A stretch of 64,000 nt of DNA from Mycobacterium rhizamassiliense (GCF_900157375.1 NZ_LT721901.1:676365-740364), one strand, 5' to 3'. Shown: positions 33,650 through 44,067, counted from the stretch's first letter. Program-made: numbers and translations. The notes: generated by a model from the sequence alone, not told the origin.

Positions 33650-36600
33650 CGGACGATCACCCGCACCGCAGGCGAATACAGCAGGCGCCCGGCGCAGCCG
33701 ATGCGAACCAGCGCCCACCACTGTCCGGGCTCCAGCCACGCCGGTGGGGTCACGTCGAAGCCGAGCTCGACGGTGCCGCCGGCCGGCACGACCGCCCCGA
33801 GCGCGGCCGGGCCGATCCACTCCCAGGTACCCCAGGGGCTGATCAGGTGCGCCTCGAGCGACAACTCCGCCGCGGCGCGCGTGCCTACCGTGACCATGAG
33901 GCGGGCCGTCTCGCCGGCCGCGAGGTCGACGTCGACGGGCTCGTCGACGAGGTAGACCAGCTCCCCCTGGTGCCCCGCGCCGACGTCGACGACGGCGACG
34001 TCCTCGACCACCTGGTGCCAGGCGGGTGCGACGGCGTCGCCGGTGACGCGCAGCTGCGCCCGCACCGGGTACCGCCCCGGCGGCGTGTCCGCCGGCACCG
34101 CCAGCACCACGTCGGCCTCCTGATGCGCGCCGGCGCGCAGCGTGAACGGCAGCTCGGCCGGGGTGGCGCGCCAGTCGTCGGGACACCTCAGCGTCACGCT
34201 CCCGTGCAGCGTGGCGTCCGTGCAGTCGCTGGCGGCGGTCAGGCGCAACACCACCTCGCCGCCCGGTTCGGCGGCCAGCGACTGCGGGTGCAGGTGCGCG
34301 ACGGCCGGCAACCCGCCCAGCGGCGCGGGGCCCCGGTTGTGCAGCCAGTACCGCGCGTAGAGCGGCTGGGCGCTCTCGGCGTCGGGACCCAGCGCGGCGG
34401 CGTGGTCGGTCAGCGCGGGCAGCTCGAGCCGGGCCAGCACGGTGGCGATCTGATACCCGTGCAGTTCGATCGGTCCGCCGTCGGACGCCGACTTCGACCG
34501 AACTTCCAGCAGGTCGGCAGGCCCCAGCGGGCTGATCTCGCCGAGCTCGGAGGCGATCGAGACGCGTGCGGCCGAGCCGGTCGTCTCCACCAGCCGCAGG
34601 GTCACCTCGCGGGCGTCGACCGGCCGGGCGCTGCCCGCCGTCAGCGGATTGCCCGTCACCTTGAGCGCGCCCAGCTGCACCGAGCCGGCGGGCTCGACGC
34701 GCAACAGCGAGCCCGTCGGCCCGAGACCACCCCGGGGTTGTCGCGGGCGCACGGCCACCAGCGGGTGGGAGAACTGCGCGCTGCGGGTGGGGATGTCGGC
34801 ATGCCGCCAGTCTCCGTCGCCGCACACCAGCGCGTAGTCGAAATGATGTGTCCAGTGCTGGAGCTGAAAGTTGGAGCCGTCGGGCGCGGTACGGCGCGGC
34901 TCGTCGATCCAGGTGCCCGACGGCCAGCCCGTACAGGACCGCATCAGCGCGGTGTGCAGGGTGCCCTCGGAGTCGACGGCGAAGCTCGGCACGCCGCGGT
35001 TGAGCAGCGCCACCGTCCTGGCTTCGAACGGTTCGGCCTCCGCTTGCTGGACCTGTTGGCTGACGGCGATCTCGGCGTCCTCGAGATCGGCTGCCACCGC
35101 GGCGATCTCGGCGGCCAGGTTGTCATCGTCGGAGCCGTCGATGATCAGCACCGGCAGGGTCCGCGGCCCGGTCAGGTCGGCGCCGGGCAGCCACACCGTC
35201 GCCAGCGGGGCCGCCGCGGGGACCCACACCCTGGCCCGGCCGCTGTCCGCGAGCTGCCGGTCGAGCTCTTCGCCGTACGCCTCCGCGTCGTCGAGCACCT
35301 TTTTGGCGAAGGCGTTGCGGGCCGGCCCGCCCAGCACGATCCGCACGTCGGGCAGGTTGGAGTCGACGTCGAGGTTGCCGTAGCGGGGCTTGTCGGCGCC
35401 GCTGCAGGTGGCCGTCACGCCGGCGCGGACCAGGGCGACCATCAACCCGCGCGCCAGCGACCCGGCCATCGCCTCGGCCGGCGACACCACCTCGGCGACC
35501 GACAGCGCCCGCACCGCGCCGCCGACCCGGACACGGGCCGTCGCCGACAGGCCGAACCAGCCGTAGGCCGGGTTGTCCAACGTCCACAGGTGCGCCGCGG
35601 TGTCCACCGATTCGGTCCCGCCAGAAGGCTTGTGCAGCAACGCGAAACCCCGCCCGACGACCGCGTCCCCCACCTCGCTGACCGGCATGGCGCCCGGCAC
35701 CGGGCACGGCCAGCGCAGTCGCACCAGGCGGTCCTCGCCGGTGAACTCGTCGATGGTGGTGCGGCAGTCCACCCGCGCCACGCCGTTCCACAGGGTCAGC
35801 GTCTGGGTGTAGAGCAGCAGCGTGCCGATCCGGCCGCGCACGACCAGCCGCTGCCCGAGCGGGCCGCGGTAGGCCCGCACCTGCGCGGGCGACTCCGACG
35901 AGCACACCACCGGCCCCTTGGGTAGCAGGTGCCATGGGCCCTCGCTCTCGACGGGGTGCGTCGGATATTCCTCGTAGACCGCGAGCTCGTTGCCGACCCG
36001 TCCGGCCGCGATCAGCCGGCGACCGTCCTGGATCAGGGACACGACTCCCCCGCCGCGGGCCTCGTCGACCGCCAGCCGATAGTGCTCGTTGGCGATCTCG
36101 GACCCCGGCACCTCCGCCCAGCCAGTCGGCTCCTCCGCCGGGACCAGCCGATAGTGCTCGTTGGCGATCTCGGACCCCGGCACCTCCGCCCAGCCAGTCG
36201 GCTCCTCCGCCGGGACCAGCCGATAGGCGCGCCAGCCCAGCGACGGCACGTCGGCGGCCAGCCAGGTGACCGACCGCCCGTCGTGCTCGACGTGTGCGGG
36301 CAGCTCGGCGCCGTCGGCGTCGAGCACGCGTACCCCGGCCGCCAGGGGCGGATCGAGGCGCGCGGTGACGACGTCGGCGCGCCGCTGCGTCAGCGGGTTC
36401 CAGACGACGACGTCCCCGTCGATAACACCCGACAGCAGCGCCAGCGAGTTGTCGCGGACGGCCCGGCCCAGCTCCCACGCGTCGCGCCAGCCGGTCAGCA
36501 GGTCGAGGTAGACCTGGTCGGACTCCGAGCCGGTGATGGCGTCGTGGTGGGCGCCGTAGGCCAGCTGCACCCACGCCTTGGCCAGGGCGGCCTGCGGGTA

Positions 36601-37908
36601 GTCGGCCCCACCGGCCGGCCCCGCGAACACCGCGAAGCGCTCGGCATCCAGGACGGCGTTCTCGGCGGCCCGGTTGGCCTGCTTGGTGTCGATGTAGGAC
36701 ACGTCCTTGCCGGTGTAGATCGGGTTCATGTCGCGGGTCTGCGGCGACGGCTCCCACCCGCGCTCGTTGAGCTCGGCGCGCACGGCCGCGAAGAACTCGC
36801 TCGGCAGCGCGCACACGAATCGCGGCCAGGTGTAGCGCTTGGCCCAGTCGCGGTGGATCTCGGTGACCCACTTGTTGGGCGGGGTGTAGTCGGTGCCCAC
36901 CGGCAGCAGCACGTTGCGGGTCAACGCGACCTTCCTCAGCTGCTCGAACAGCTGGTAGGTGGCGTCCTCGGCGTCGCTCAGGAGGGTCGAGGAATCCATC
37001 CACCAGCCCGCCGAATAGTGCGCGGGCATGTAGTGGGTGAGCAGCCCGCGACCGGACGGGGATATCCACTCGAACTCGCTGCAGAACTGCATGCGCTCGA
37101 TGTCGCCGCCGGCTTCAGAGCCACCGTGCGTCGGCCCCCACTGGTGATGCGGCCCGCGCGCCCACGAACTCGACGTCAGCCCCGCATCGGCGGCCATCCC
37201 CGGGAACTGCGGGTCATGGCCGAACACGTCGAGCAGCCAGGCGGTCGCCGGGTGCGCGCCCAACACGTCGCGCTGAAACCCTATGCCGTGCACCAGGTTT
37301 CGGATCGTCGTCTCCGGGCTGGTGAGGTTGGTATTGGGCTCGTTGTAGGTTCCGCCCATGATCTCCACCCGGCCCTCGGTGATGAAGCGGCGAAGGTCGG
37401 CGCGGTCCTCGGGGTGGGTGTCCCAGTAGGGCTTGAGGTAGTCCACTTCGGCCAGCACGAACTTGTATTCCGGCTCGCGGCGGGCCATCTCCAGATGCGC
37501 GTGCACCAACGCGAAGGCGTTCTTCTGCCGGGCGCGCCCCTCGGGGACCTCTTGCCACACGCTGGTGTATTCGCCCTGGGTGTTCCACCACACCGGGTCG
37601 TAGTGGAAGTGGCTGACCATGAACATCGTCCACCCGGGCTCGGCCACCGTGAACGCGAACGACACGCTGGCGTCGCCCGCGACCGCCCGGGCTTTGCGGC
37701 GCTCACCGGGCACCGGTTGGTCTACCGCGACTGGAACCTCGACGACCTTGCTGCGGGCCTTGGCGACCGCCTCCCCGGCCAGGCCGTCGCCCTCGATGCG
37801 CACCGGCGTGCGCCGGGTGATCCCGGCGACGGCGACCCGCACCAGCTGCAGCGGTGCTTCGGGCGGCCCAACGAACAGTTCGGTCGACTGCGCCGAAACC
37901 AGCTGCAT
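33646..37908 (-). CDS. GH38 alpha-mannosidase, very large (Rv0648-like)
   Basis: The protein has 1420 residues. The catalytic GH38 domain begins near residue 90 with MFMVSHFHYDPVWWNTQGEYTS, giving the zinc ligands His and Asp. The nucleophile Asp is in WLLDVFGHDPQFPGM (about 225). The middle (about 420-520) is the helical bundle region with YGAHHDAITGSESDQVY. Long beta-sandwich domains follow. The last ~400 residues hold immunoglobulin-like segments and are longer than in the 1215-residue M. tuberculosis protein as I recall it. An exact 72-bp tandem duplication adds 24 residues near 565-612. No signal peptide is visible. It probably trims mannosyl glycans. The upstream gap holds a CRP-like site. 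Confidence 0.88.
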   Translation of the reverse strand: MQLVSAQSTELFVGPPEAPLQLVRVAVAGITRRTPVRIEGDGLAGEAVAKARSKVVEVPVAVDQPVPGERRKARAVAGDASVSFAFTVAEPGWTMFMVSHFHYDPVWWNTQGEYTSVWQEVPEGRARQKNAFALVHAHLEMARREPEYKFVLAEVDYLKPYWDTHPEDRADLRRFITEGRVEIMGGTYNEPNTNLTSPETTIRNLVHGIGFQRDVLGAHPATAWLLDVFGHDPQFPGMAADAGLTSSSWARGPHHQWGPTHGGSEAGGDIERMQFCSEFEWISPSGRGLLTHYMPAHYSAGWWMDSSTLLSDAEDATYQLFEQLRKVALTRNVLLPVGTDYTPPNKWVTEIHRDWAKRYTWPRFVCALPSEFFAAVRAELNERGWEPSPQTRDMNPIYTGKDVSYIDTKQANRAAENAVLDAERFAVFAGPAGGADYPQAALAKAWVQLAYGAHHDAITGSESDQVYLDLLTGWRDAWELGRAVRDNSLALLSGVIDGDVVVWNPLTQRRADVVTARLDPPLAAGVRVLDADGAELPAHVEHDGRSVTWLAADVPSLGWRAYRLVPAEEPTGWAEVPGSEIANEHYRLVPAEEPTGWAEVPGSEIANEHYRLAVDEARGGGVVSLIQDGRRLIAAGRVGNELAVYEEYPTHPVESEGPWHLLPKGPVVCSSESPAQVRAYRGPLGQRLVVRGRIGTLLLYTQTLTLWNGVARVDCRTTIDEFTGEDRLVRLRWPCPVPGAMPVSEVGDAVVGRGFALLHKPSGGTESVDTAAHLWTLDNPAYGWFGLSATARVRVGGAVRALSVAEVVSPAEAMAGSLARGLMVALVRAGVTATCSGADKPRYGNLDVDSNLPDVRIVLGGPARNAFAKKVLDDAEAYGEELDRQLADSGRARVWVPAAAPLATVWLPGADLTGPRTLPVLIIDGSDDDNLAAEIAAVAADLEDAEIAVSQQVQQAEAEPFEARTVALLNRGVPSFAVDSEGTLHTALMRSCTGWPSGTWIDEPRRTAPDGSNFQLQHWTHHFDYALVCGDGDWRHADIPTRSAQFSHPLVAVRPRQPRGGLGPTGSLLRVEPAGSVQLGALKVTGNPLTAGSARPVDAREVTLRLVETTGSAARVSIASELGEISPLGPADLLEVRSKSASDGGPIELHGYQIATVLARLELPALTDHAAALGPDAESAQPLYARYWLHNRGPAPLGGLPAVAHLHPQSLAAEPGGEVVLRLTAASDCTDATLHGSVTLRCPDDWRATPAELPFTLRAGAHQEADVVLAVPADTPPGRYPVRAQLRVTGDAVAPAWHQVVEDVAVVDVGAGHQGELVYLVDEPVDVDLAAGETARLMVTVGTRAAAELSLEAHLISPWGTWEWIGPAALGAVVPAGGTVELGFDVTPPAWLEPGQWWALVRIGCAGRLLYSPAVRVIVR
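36072..36226. repeat. exact 72-bp tandem duplication inside the alpha-mannosidase
   Basis: Two adjacent copies of a 72-bp unit are identical, and identity runs 83 bp when 36072-36154 is laid over 36144-36226. It is in frame and doubles a 24-residue block that starts YRLVPAEEPTGW. The lack of any mismatch points to a recent event or an assembly artefact. Confidence 0.9.
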
Positions 37909-37939
37909 GCCCGCACTTTACGGCGAGGACGCTCGCCAG

Positions 37940-37955
37940 GGTGACGACCGTCACA
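37940..37955. promoter_or_regulatory. CRP-like binding site between mannosidase and cyclase
   Basis: GGTGACGACCGTCACA matches the cAMP receptor protein consensus TGTGA-N6-TCACA except for its first base. It is centred about 40 bp upstream of the mannosidase start and 100 bp upstream of the cyclase start. A TTGACA at 37981-37986 toward the cyclase could be a -35 element, but no clear -10 follows. Regulation by the mycobacterial CRP (Rv3676 type) is inferred. Confidence 0.55.
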
Positions 37956-38047
37956 TGAATGGCCCGGCGCGGCGTGACGTTTGACAAGGCGTGCTTCCTC
38001 TGTGAGGCGGCGCGCACATCGGTTGCACAAGGGGGTATCGCATCGTC

Positions 38048-40129
38048 ATGCATGTCGCGGGCTGGCTGTCGGGCTTCTTGCATCACTTGCCGCGGACGCG
38101 CGGCGGCGCCTTGCGTCGCGGGTCTGCGCTGCGCACGGTGAACTGGCTGATGCACATGGCGCTACCAATGCTGGCGTTGTGGCTGCTTCTGGCCCAGCCC
38201 GAAGTCGACCTGGCGTGGGACGACAGGGCCGCGCATTTCGTTTTGGTGCTGTCCGCGGCGGTCGTGAGCGTGGTGTTGGGCGCGCTGATAGCCCGGGCGG
38301 CTCGCGCCCGCGACGATGCCCGCCTCTGGCTGGTGTCGCTCGTGTTCATCACGACCGCCGGGTTTTTCGGGCTGCACGCCCTGATCACCCCCGGGGTTTT
38401 GATGGACACCTCCGACGCGGAATTCATGCTGCCGACGCGCATTGGGTTGATGCTGGCCGGGGTGGTGGCGCTGACCTCTTCGATCACCTTCAGCCCGGCC
38501 CGAAATGCCTTTCTCTGGTCGGTGCGCCGGCCGTTGTTGGTCCTGGTCGGCGCGCTGATGGCGGCCTGCGGAGTCGCGATCCTGTGCGGCGTGCTGGACC
38601 GGCTCCCGGATCAGGACCGGCTCGAACACGCCGAGCAGGTCACCGCCCTGGTCAGCGGCGCGTTGTTCGGCGCGGCAGCACTCGCCTACCTTCCGATCTA
38701 TCGGCGGCGTCGCGCCGTGGTGGTGATGTCGGTCCTGACGGCTTTCGTGCTGCTGGGCGAGGCGTCGGTGGCGCTCGCGTTGGGCATGAGCTGGCATGCC
38801 TCCTGGTGGCTGTGGCACGTGCTGATGACGCTGGCCTTCTGTTTCATCGCCTACAGCGCACGGATCCAATTCAATCGCGAAGGCACGACGAGGGGGCTGT
38901 TCGATTCGCTTGCCACCCAACAGACCATCGCCGAATTGCGCCGCGATTACTCCGCGGCGTTAGAGGCGATGGTCGACGTGCTGGAGCGCCGCGAGCGTGG
39001 TGAGCAGGTGCAGCCGGACGCCGTCGCGGCCCGGCTCGCCGACCAGTTCGAACTGTCCGACCAGCAGGTGGCCGTCCTCAAACGCGGCGCCGAGGCGCTC
39101 GGCGCGGAGCGGGAGCAAGTCCGCAAGCTTGGCACGTTGGTCGCGGTCGGCGGGGAGTCCAGCGTCATCCAGGACGAGGACGTCTTACTCAGACGGGTGA
39201 TGGCGGCCATCGGCGACGCCTTTCCCGGCGACGAATTTCGACTTGGCCTCGTGCGCGCCGGTGAGCTCAGCTTCTCGAATGGAGCGGCCTGCGCGCACGA
39301 GGGACCCGCGGACGCCAGACGACCGAACGAGGACGGTGCCCTCGATCTGCCCCTGATAGTCAAGGGCCAGGTCACGGGCGTGATCGAGGCTCGAAGGCGG
39401 GGCGGCGCCTTCGCCGATGCCGACGTCGCGCTGCTGCGCTCTTTCGCCACTCAGTCCTCGATCGCGTTAGAGAACGCCCGGCTTTACCAAAACCTGGACG
39501 GCCTCTTCCGCAGCTACATGTCGCCCGCGGTGGCCACGACGCTGCTCGCCGACCCGGACCAGGCGGGGCTGGGGGGCGCGATTACCGATGTGACCGTGTT
39601 GATAGCCGACCTGCATGGCTTCACCGCGTTTGCGGAAACCACCTCTCCGGACCGCGTGGTCACCATGCTCAACACCTACTACGGCGCGACCGTCCCGGTC
39701 ATCCTGGAGACGGGCGGCACCGTCACGCAGTTTCTGGGCGACGCGGTGATGGCGATCTGGGGTGCTCCCGTGCACCAGCCCGATCACGCATTGCGGGCCG
39801 CGCGCGCCGGGCTCGCGCTGCACGTCGCGGCCGAAGAAGCCGCCGCCGGACACCCTGACTGGCCGCGCTTCCGGGTCGGCATCAACACGGGGCCCGCGCT
39901 GGTGGGCAACATCGGTGCCGCGGAAATGCGCCACTTCACCGCAATCGGGGACACCACAAACCTGGCCTCGCGACTACAAAGTGTGGCTCAGCCAGGCCAA
40001 GTGGTGCTGGGCCCCACCACCTCGGCGACGCTCGGTGCTGCCGCCCGGGTGAGCAGCGGCGGCTGGGTGAAGGTCAAGGGCAAGCGCTACCCGGTCCGGT
40101 TCTGTGTGCTGCACGAGCTACGGCCCTAG
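38048..40129 (+). CDS. membrane adenylate/guanylate cyclase with GAF domain
   Basis: The protein has 693 residues. About eight hydrophobic helices occupy residues 30-270. A charged helical linker and a GAF-like domain (about 378-480) follow, then a class III cyclase domain (about 514-690). Metal-binding Asp521 (LIADLHGF) and Asp565 (FLGDAVMAIWG) are present, as are Asn638 and Arg642 (GDTTNLASRL). The purine-selecting Lys is replaced by Gln561, and Thr631 stands at the second selecting position, as in class IIIb. It makes cyclic nucleotide, but specificity is uncertain. There is no counterpart at this position in M. tuberculosis as I recall it. A CRP-like site lies upstream. Confidence 0.9.
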   Translation: MHVAGWLSGFLHHLPRTRGGALRRGSALRTVNWLMHMALPMLALWLLLAQPEVDLAWDDRAAHFVLVLSAAVVSVVLGALIARAARARDDARLWLVSLVFITTAGFFGLHALITPGVLMDTSDAEFMLPTRIGLMLAGVVALTSSITFSPARNAFLWSVRRPLLVLVGALMAACGVAILCGVLDRLPDQDRLEHAEQVTALVSGALFGAAALAYLPIYRRRRAVVVMSVLTAFVLLGEASVALALGMSWHASWWLWHVLMTLAFCFIAYSARIQFNREGTTRGLFDSLATQQTIAELRRDYSAALEAMVDVLERRERGEQVQPDAVAARLADQFELSDQQVAVLKRGAEALGAEREQVRKLGTLVAVGGESSVIQDEDVLLRRVMAAIGDAFPGDEFRLGLVRAGELSFSNGAACAHEGPADARRPNEDGALDLPLIVKGQVTGVIEARRRGGAFADADVALLRSFATQSSIALENARLYQNLDGLFRSYMSPAVATTLLADPDQAGLGGAITDVTVLIADLHGFTAFAETTSPDRVVTMLNTYYGATVPVILETGGTVTQFLGDAVMAIWGAPVHQPDHALRAARAGLALHVAAEEAAAGHPDWPRFRVGINTGPALVGNIGAAEMRHFTAIGDTTNLASRLQSVAQPGQVVLGPTTSATLGAAARVSSGGWVKVKGKRYPVRFCVLHELRP

Positions 40130-40180
40130 CGACGACGTGGACCGAGGTCGGATGTCAGACCCCGGTCCTACGATTTCCCC

Positions 40181-40768
40181 ATGCCCGCACTCGCACCGCC
40201 CGTGGCCGACGAGCGCAGCGCCCTGCGCGAGTACCTGGCCTTTCACCAGAGCGCCTACTTCGCCGTGTCGTACGGCCTCACCGACGAGCAGGCCCGGTCC
40301 TCCCCGTCGGCCAGCGCGCTGTCGATCGGCGGGCTCGTCAAGCACGTCACCCGCATGCAGCACAGCTGGATGAGCCGGGTCGCGGCCGCGCCGGACCCGG
40401 CGCCCAAAGATCCCCGGCCGTTCGACGCCGGCGCGTTTGCGGACCAGCACATAATGCGGCCCGACGAGACGCTGGACGGGCTGCTGCGGGATTTCGCGGA
40501 ACAGAACGCGGAGTCGCTGCGGCTGGTGGAGACCGTCGACCTCGACGCGGCGGTGCCCGTCCCGCACGACGTTCCGTGGTTCCCCAAAGACCTGGACGCC
40601 TGGTCGGTGCGCTGGGTGATCCTGCACGTCATCAACGAGTTGGCCCGCCACGCGGGGCACGCGGACATCGTCCGGGAAACCATCGACGGAGCGACGATGT
40701 ACGACCTGCTCGCCGGGCTGGAGGGCTGGGACATCGAAGGCTGGGTCACCCCATGGAAAAAGGCATGA
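40181..40768 (+). CDS. DinB-family protein
   Basis: The 195-residue four-helix protein belongs to the DinB/mycothiol-dependent superfamily. Metal-site histidines are likely in GGLVKHVTRMQHSW (about residues 50-60) and the pair in HVINELARHAGHADIVRE (about 147-160), the usual H-x3-H-type end of the family. Such proteins often act as thiol-dependent transferases or isomerases, with mycothiol in actinobacteria. The substrate is unknown. It follows the cyclase by 51 bp and may be cotranscribed with it. Confidence 0.82.
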   Translation: MPALAPPVADERSALREYLAFHQSAYFAVSYGLTDEQARSSPSASALSIGGLVKHVTRMQHSWMSRVAAAPDPAPKDPRPFDAGAFADQHIMRPDETLDGLLRDFAEQNAESLRLVETVDLDAAVPVPHDVPWFPKDLDAWSVRWVILHVINELARHAGHADIVRETIDGATMYDLLAGLEGWDIEGWVTPWKKA

Positions 40769-40851
40769 AATCGCAGGAAGGCGGATAAAGAGCCTGCGAG
40801 CGGGCTCACAGGAATTGGGAGTTGGCACCGCGGGTTTGGCAGACTGCTGGG

Positions 40852-42198
40852 ATGAGTTCTACCAAGCACCGCGAGGTAGCCAAGCTCGACCGGGTCCCGT
40901 TGCCGGTCGAAGCGGCCCGCATGGCCGTGACTGGTTGGCAGGTAACCCGTACGGCCGCTCGCGTCGTCGCCAAACTGCCGGGCAAGGGCCCGCTGAACCA
41001 AAAGGTCATCAAGCAGCTCCCGCAGACGTTTGCCGAGCTGGGGCCGACGTACGTCAAGTTCGGGCAGATCATCGCGTCCAGTCCCGGCGCGTTCGGCGAG
41101 TCGCTGTCGCGTGAGTTCCGCGGCCTGCTCGACCGGGTGCCCCCCGCCGACTCCAACGAGGTGCACAAGCTGTTGGCCGAGGAGCTCGGCGGTGAGCCGT
41201 CCGAGCTGTTCGCCAAGTGGGACGAAGAGCCGTTCGCCTCGGCGTCCATCGCGCAGGTGCACTACGCCACCCTGCACACCGGCGAGGACGTCGTCGTCAA
41301 GATCCAGCGCCCGGGCATCCGCCGCCGGGTCGCCGCGGACCTGCAGATCCTGAAGCGGTTCGCCCAGGCCGTCGAGCTGGCCAAGCTGGGCCGCCGGCTG
41401 TCGGCGCAAGACGTGGTCGCCGACTTCTCCGGCAACCTGGCCGAGGAGCTGAACTTCCGGCTCGAGGCGCAGTCCATGGAGGCGTGGGTAACGCACCTGC
41501 ACCCGTCACCGCTCGGCAAGAACATTCGGGTGCCGCAGGTGTTCTGGGATTTCACCAGCGACCGGGTGCTGACGATGGAGCGGGTGCACGGCATCCGCAT
41601 CGACGACCTCGCCGCCATCCGCAAGGCCGGGTTCGACGGCACCGAACTGGTGAAGGCGCTGCTGTTCAGCTTGTTCGAGGGCGGGCTGCGGCACGGGCTG
41701 TTCCACGGCGATCTGCACGCGGGCAACCTGTACGTCGACGACCAGGGCCGCATTGTGTTCTTCGACTTCGGGATCATGGGCCGCATCGACCCGCGCACCC
41801 GCTGGCTGCTGCGCGAACTCGTCTACGCGCTGCTGGTGAAGAAGGACCACGCCGCGGCAGGCAAGATCGTCGTCCTGATGGGCGCCGTCGGCACCGTGAA
41901 GCCCGAGGCCGAGGCCGCCAAGGACCTGGAGCGCTTCGCCACCCCCCTGACCATGTCGACGCTGGGCGATATGTCGTACGCCGACCTCGGCAGGCAGCTG
42001 TCGACGCTGGCCGACGCCTACGACGTGAAGCTGCCCCGAGAGCTGGTGCTGATCGGCAAGCAGTTCCTCTACGTAGAGCGGTACATGAAGCTGCTGGCGC
42101 CGAAGTGGCAGATGATGTCCGACCCGCAATTGACCGGTTACTTCGCGAACTTCATGGTCGAGGTCAGCCGCGAGCACGACACCGACCTGGAGACCTAG
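40852..42198 (+). CDS. ABC1/UbiB-family atypical kinase (Rv0647c-like)
   Basis: From ATG 40852 the protein has 448 residues. UbiB-type features in order are the KxGQ motif in YVKFGQIIASSP (about 65-76), the Ala-rich P-loop region FASASIAQVHYA (about 128-139), the lysine VVVKIQRPG (about 147-155), LFHGDLHAGNLYV (about 284-296, catalytic Asp) and VFFDFGIMG (about 303-311, metal Asp). These ATPases support lipid or quinone metabolism, but a mycobacterial role is not settled. Its stop overlaps the GTG of lipG by one base, so the two are translationally linked. The mma genes follow. Confidence 0.92.
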   Translation: MSSTKHREVAKLDRVPLPVEAARMAVTGWQVTRTAARVVAKLPGKGPLNQKVIKQLPQTFAELGPTYVKFGQIIASSPGAFGESLSREFRGLLDRVPPADSNEVHKLLAEELGGEPSELFAKWDEEPFASASIAQVHYATLHTGEDVVVKIQRPGIRRRVAADLQILKRFAQAVELAKLGRRLSAQDVVADFSGNLAEELNFRLEAQSMEAWVTHLHPSPLGKNIRVPQVFWDFTSDRVLTMERVHGIRIDDLAAIRKAGFDGTELVKALLFSLFEGGLRHGLFHGDLHAGNLYVDDQGRIVFFDFGIMGRIDPRTRWLLRELVYALLVKKDHAAAGKIVVLMGAVGTVKPEAEAAKDLERFATPLTMSTLGDMSYADLGRQLSTLADAYDVKLPRELVLIGKQFLYVERYMKLLAPKWQMMSDPQLTGYFANFMVEVSREHDTDLET

Positions 42199-43109
42199 TG
42201 CAGATCCGCACCGGCTACGCGACATCCGGGTCCGGCGACCTGAAGCTCTACTACGAGGACATGGGCGACGCCGGCGACCCGCCGGTGCTGCTGATCATGG
42301 GGCTGGGCGCCCAGCTGTTGCTGTGGCGGACCGAGTTCTGCGAGAAGCTGGTCAACCAGGGCTTTCGCGTGATCCGTTTCGACAACCGGGACATCGGGCT
42401 GTCCAGCAAGAGCGAGCGCCGCAGCTCCGGGCAGCCGCTGGTGATCCGGCTGCTCCGGTCCTTCGTCGGGCTGCCCAGCCGGGCCGCCTACACGCTCGAG
42501 GACATGGCCGGCGACGCCGCGGCCGTGCTGGATCACCTCAACATCGAGGCCGCCCACATCGTCGGGGCGTCGATGGGCGGCATGATCGCGCAGGCCTTTG
42601 CCGGGCAGTTCATCGAGCGCACCAAATCGCTGGGAATCCTTTTCTCGAGCAACAATTCGGCCCTCCTGCCGCCGCCGGCTCCCCGTGCGTTGCTATCGCT
42701 GCTGATCGGTCCGCCACCGGACTCGCCGCGCGACGTCATCCTGGACAACGCGGTGCGGGTCAGCCGGATCATCGGCAGCCCGGGCTACCGCATCCCCGAA
42801 GAGCAGGTCCGCGCCGAGGCCGCCGAGGGCTACGACCGCAACTACTACCCGCAGGGCATCGCCCGCCAGTTCGCCGCGATCCTGGCCAGCGGCAGCCTGA
42901 CGCACCACGACCGGCGCATCGCCGCGCCGACGGTCGTGATCCACGGCCGCGCGGACAAGCTGATGCGTCCGTTCGGGGGCCGCGCGATCGCGCGCGCAAT
43001 CGACGGCGCACGATTGGTGTTATTCGACGGGATGGGTCATGATCTGCCAGAGCAGGTTTGGGACCGGGTGGTCGGCGTATTGACAGGCAATTTCGCCGCA
43101 GCCGGCTGA
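42198..43109 (+). CDS. lipG: alpha/beta hydrolase, lipase/esterase LipG
   Basis: GTG 42198 overlaps the stop of the UbiB-like gene (TAGTG) and gives 303 residues, close to Rv0646c. The oxyanion loop is LIMGLGAQ (about 32-39), the nucleophile elbow GASMGG (about 121-126), Asp lies in VIHGRADKLM (about 251-260) and His in DGMGHDLPEQV (about 280-290). LipG acts on short esters and phospholipids in M. tuberculosis reports. Its position before mmaA1 is conserved, but any role in mycolate handling is inference. Confidence 0.92.
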   Translation: MQIRTGYATSGSGDLKLYYEDMGDAGDPPVLLIMGLGAQLLLWRTEFCEKLVNQGFRVIRFDNRDIGLSSKSERRSSGQPLVIRLLRSFVGLPSRAAYTLEDMAGDAAAVLDHLNIEAAHIVGASMGGMIAQAFAGQFIERTKSLGILFSSNNSALLPPPAPRALLSLLIGPPPDSPRDVILDNAVRVSRIIGSPGYRIPEEQVRAEAAEGYDRNYYPQGIARQFAAILASGSLTHHDRRIAAPTVVIHGRADKLMRPFGGRAIARAIDGARLVLFDGMGHDLPEQVWDRVVGVLTGNFAAAG

Positions 43110-43182
43110 CCAGAGTCGAGCGGACGGCTTTGGCATCAGCAATCAAGTCGCACATTTCCCGCGGGGTCTGACGGGGTTGTAG

Positions 43183-44067
<885 letters not shown>

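Noticed and set aside
33650..34825. A 597-residue version of the SurA-like protein starting inside the mannosidase
   Set aside because: The upstream part is a shadow of the mannosidase frame; ATG 33649 with a 4-bp ATGA overlap is the natural start.
36072..36226. CRISPR-like repeat
   Set aside because: Only two contiguous copies with no spacers, in frame inside a coding gene; it is a tandem duplication.
35123..37069. Second open frame of 648 codons within the alpha-mannosidase on the same strand
   Set aside because: It is an Arg/Gly-rich out-of-frame shadow; the 1420-residue frame has all GH38 motifs.
41217..42197. Extension of lipG upstream through the UbiB-like gene
   Set aside because: The extension is an Arg/Pro/Gly-rich shadow; GTG 42198 overlapping the previous stop gives the hydrolase N-terminus.
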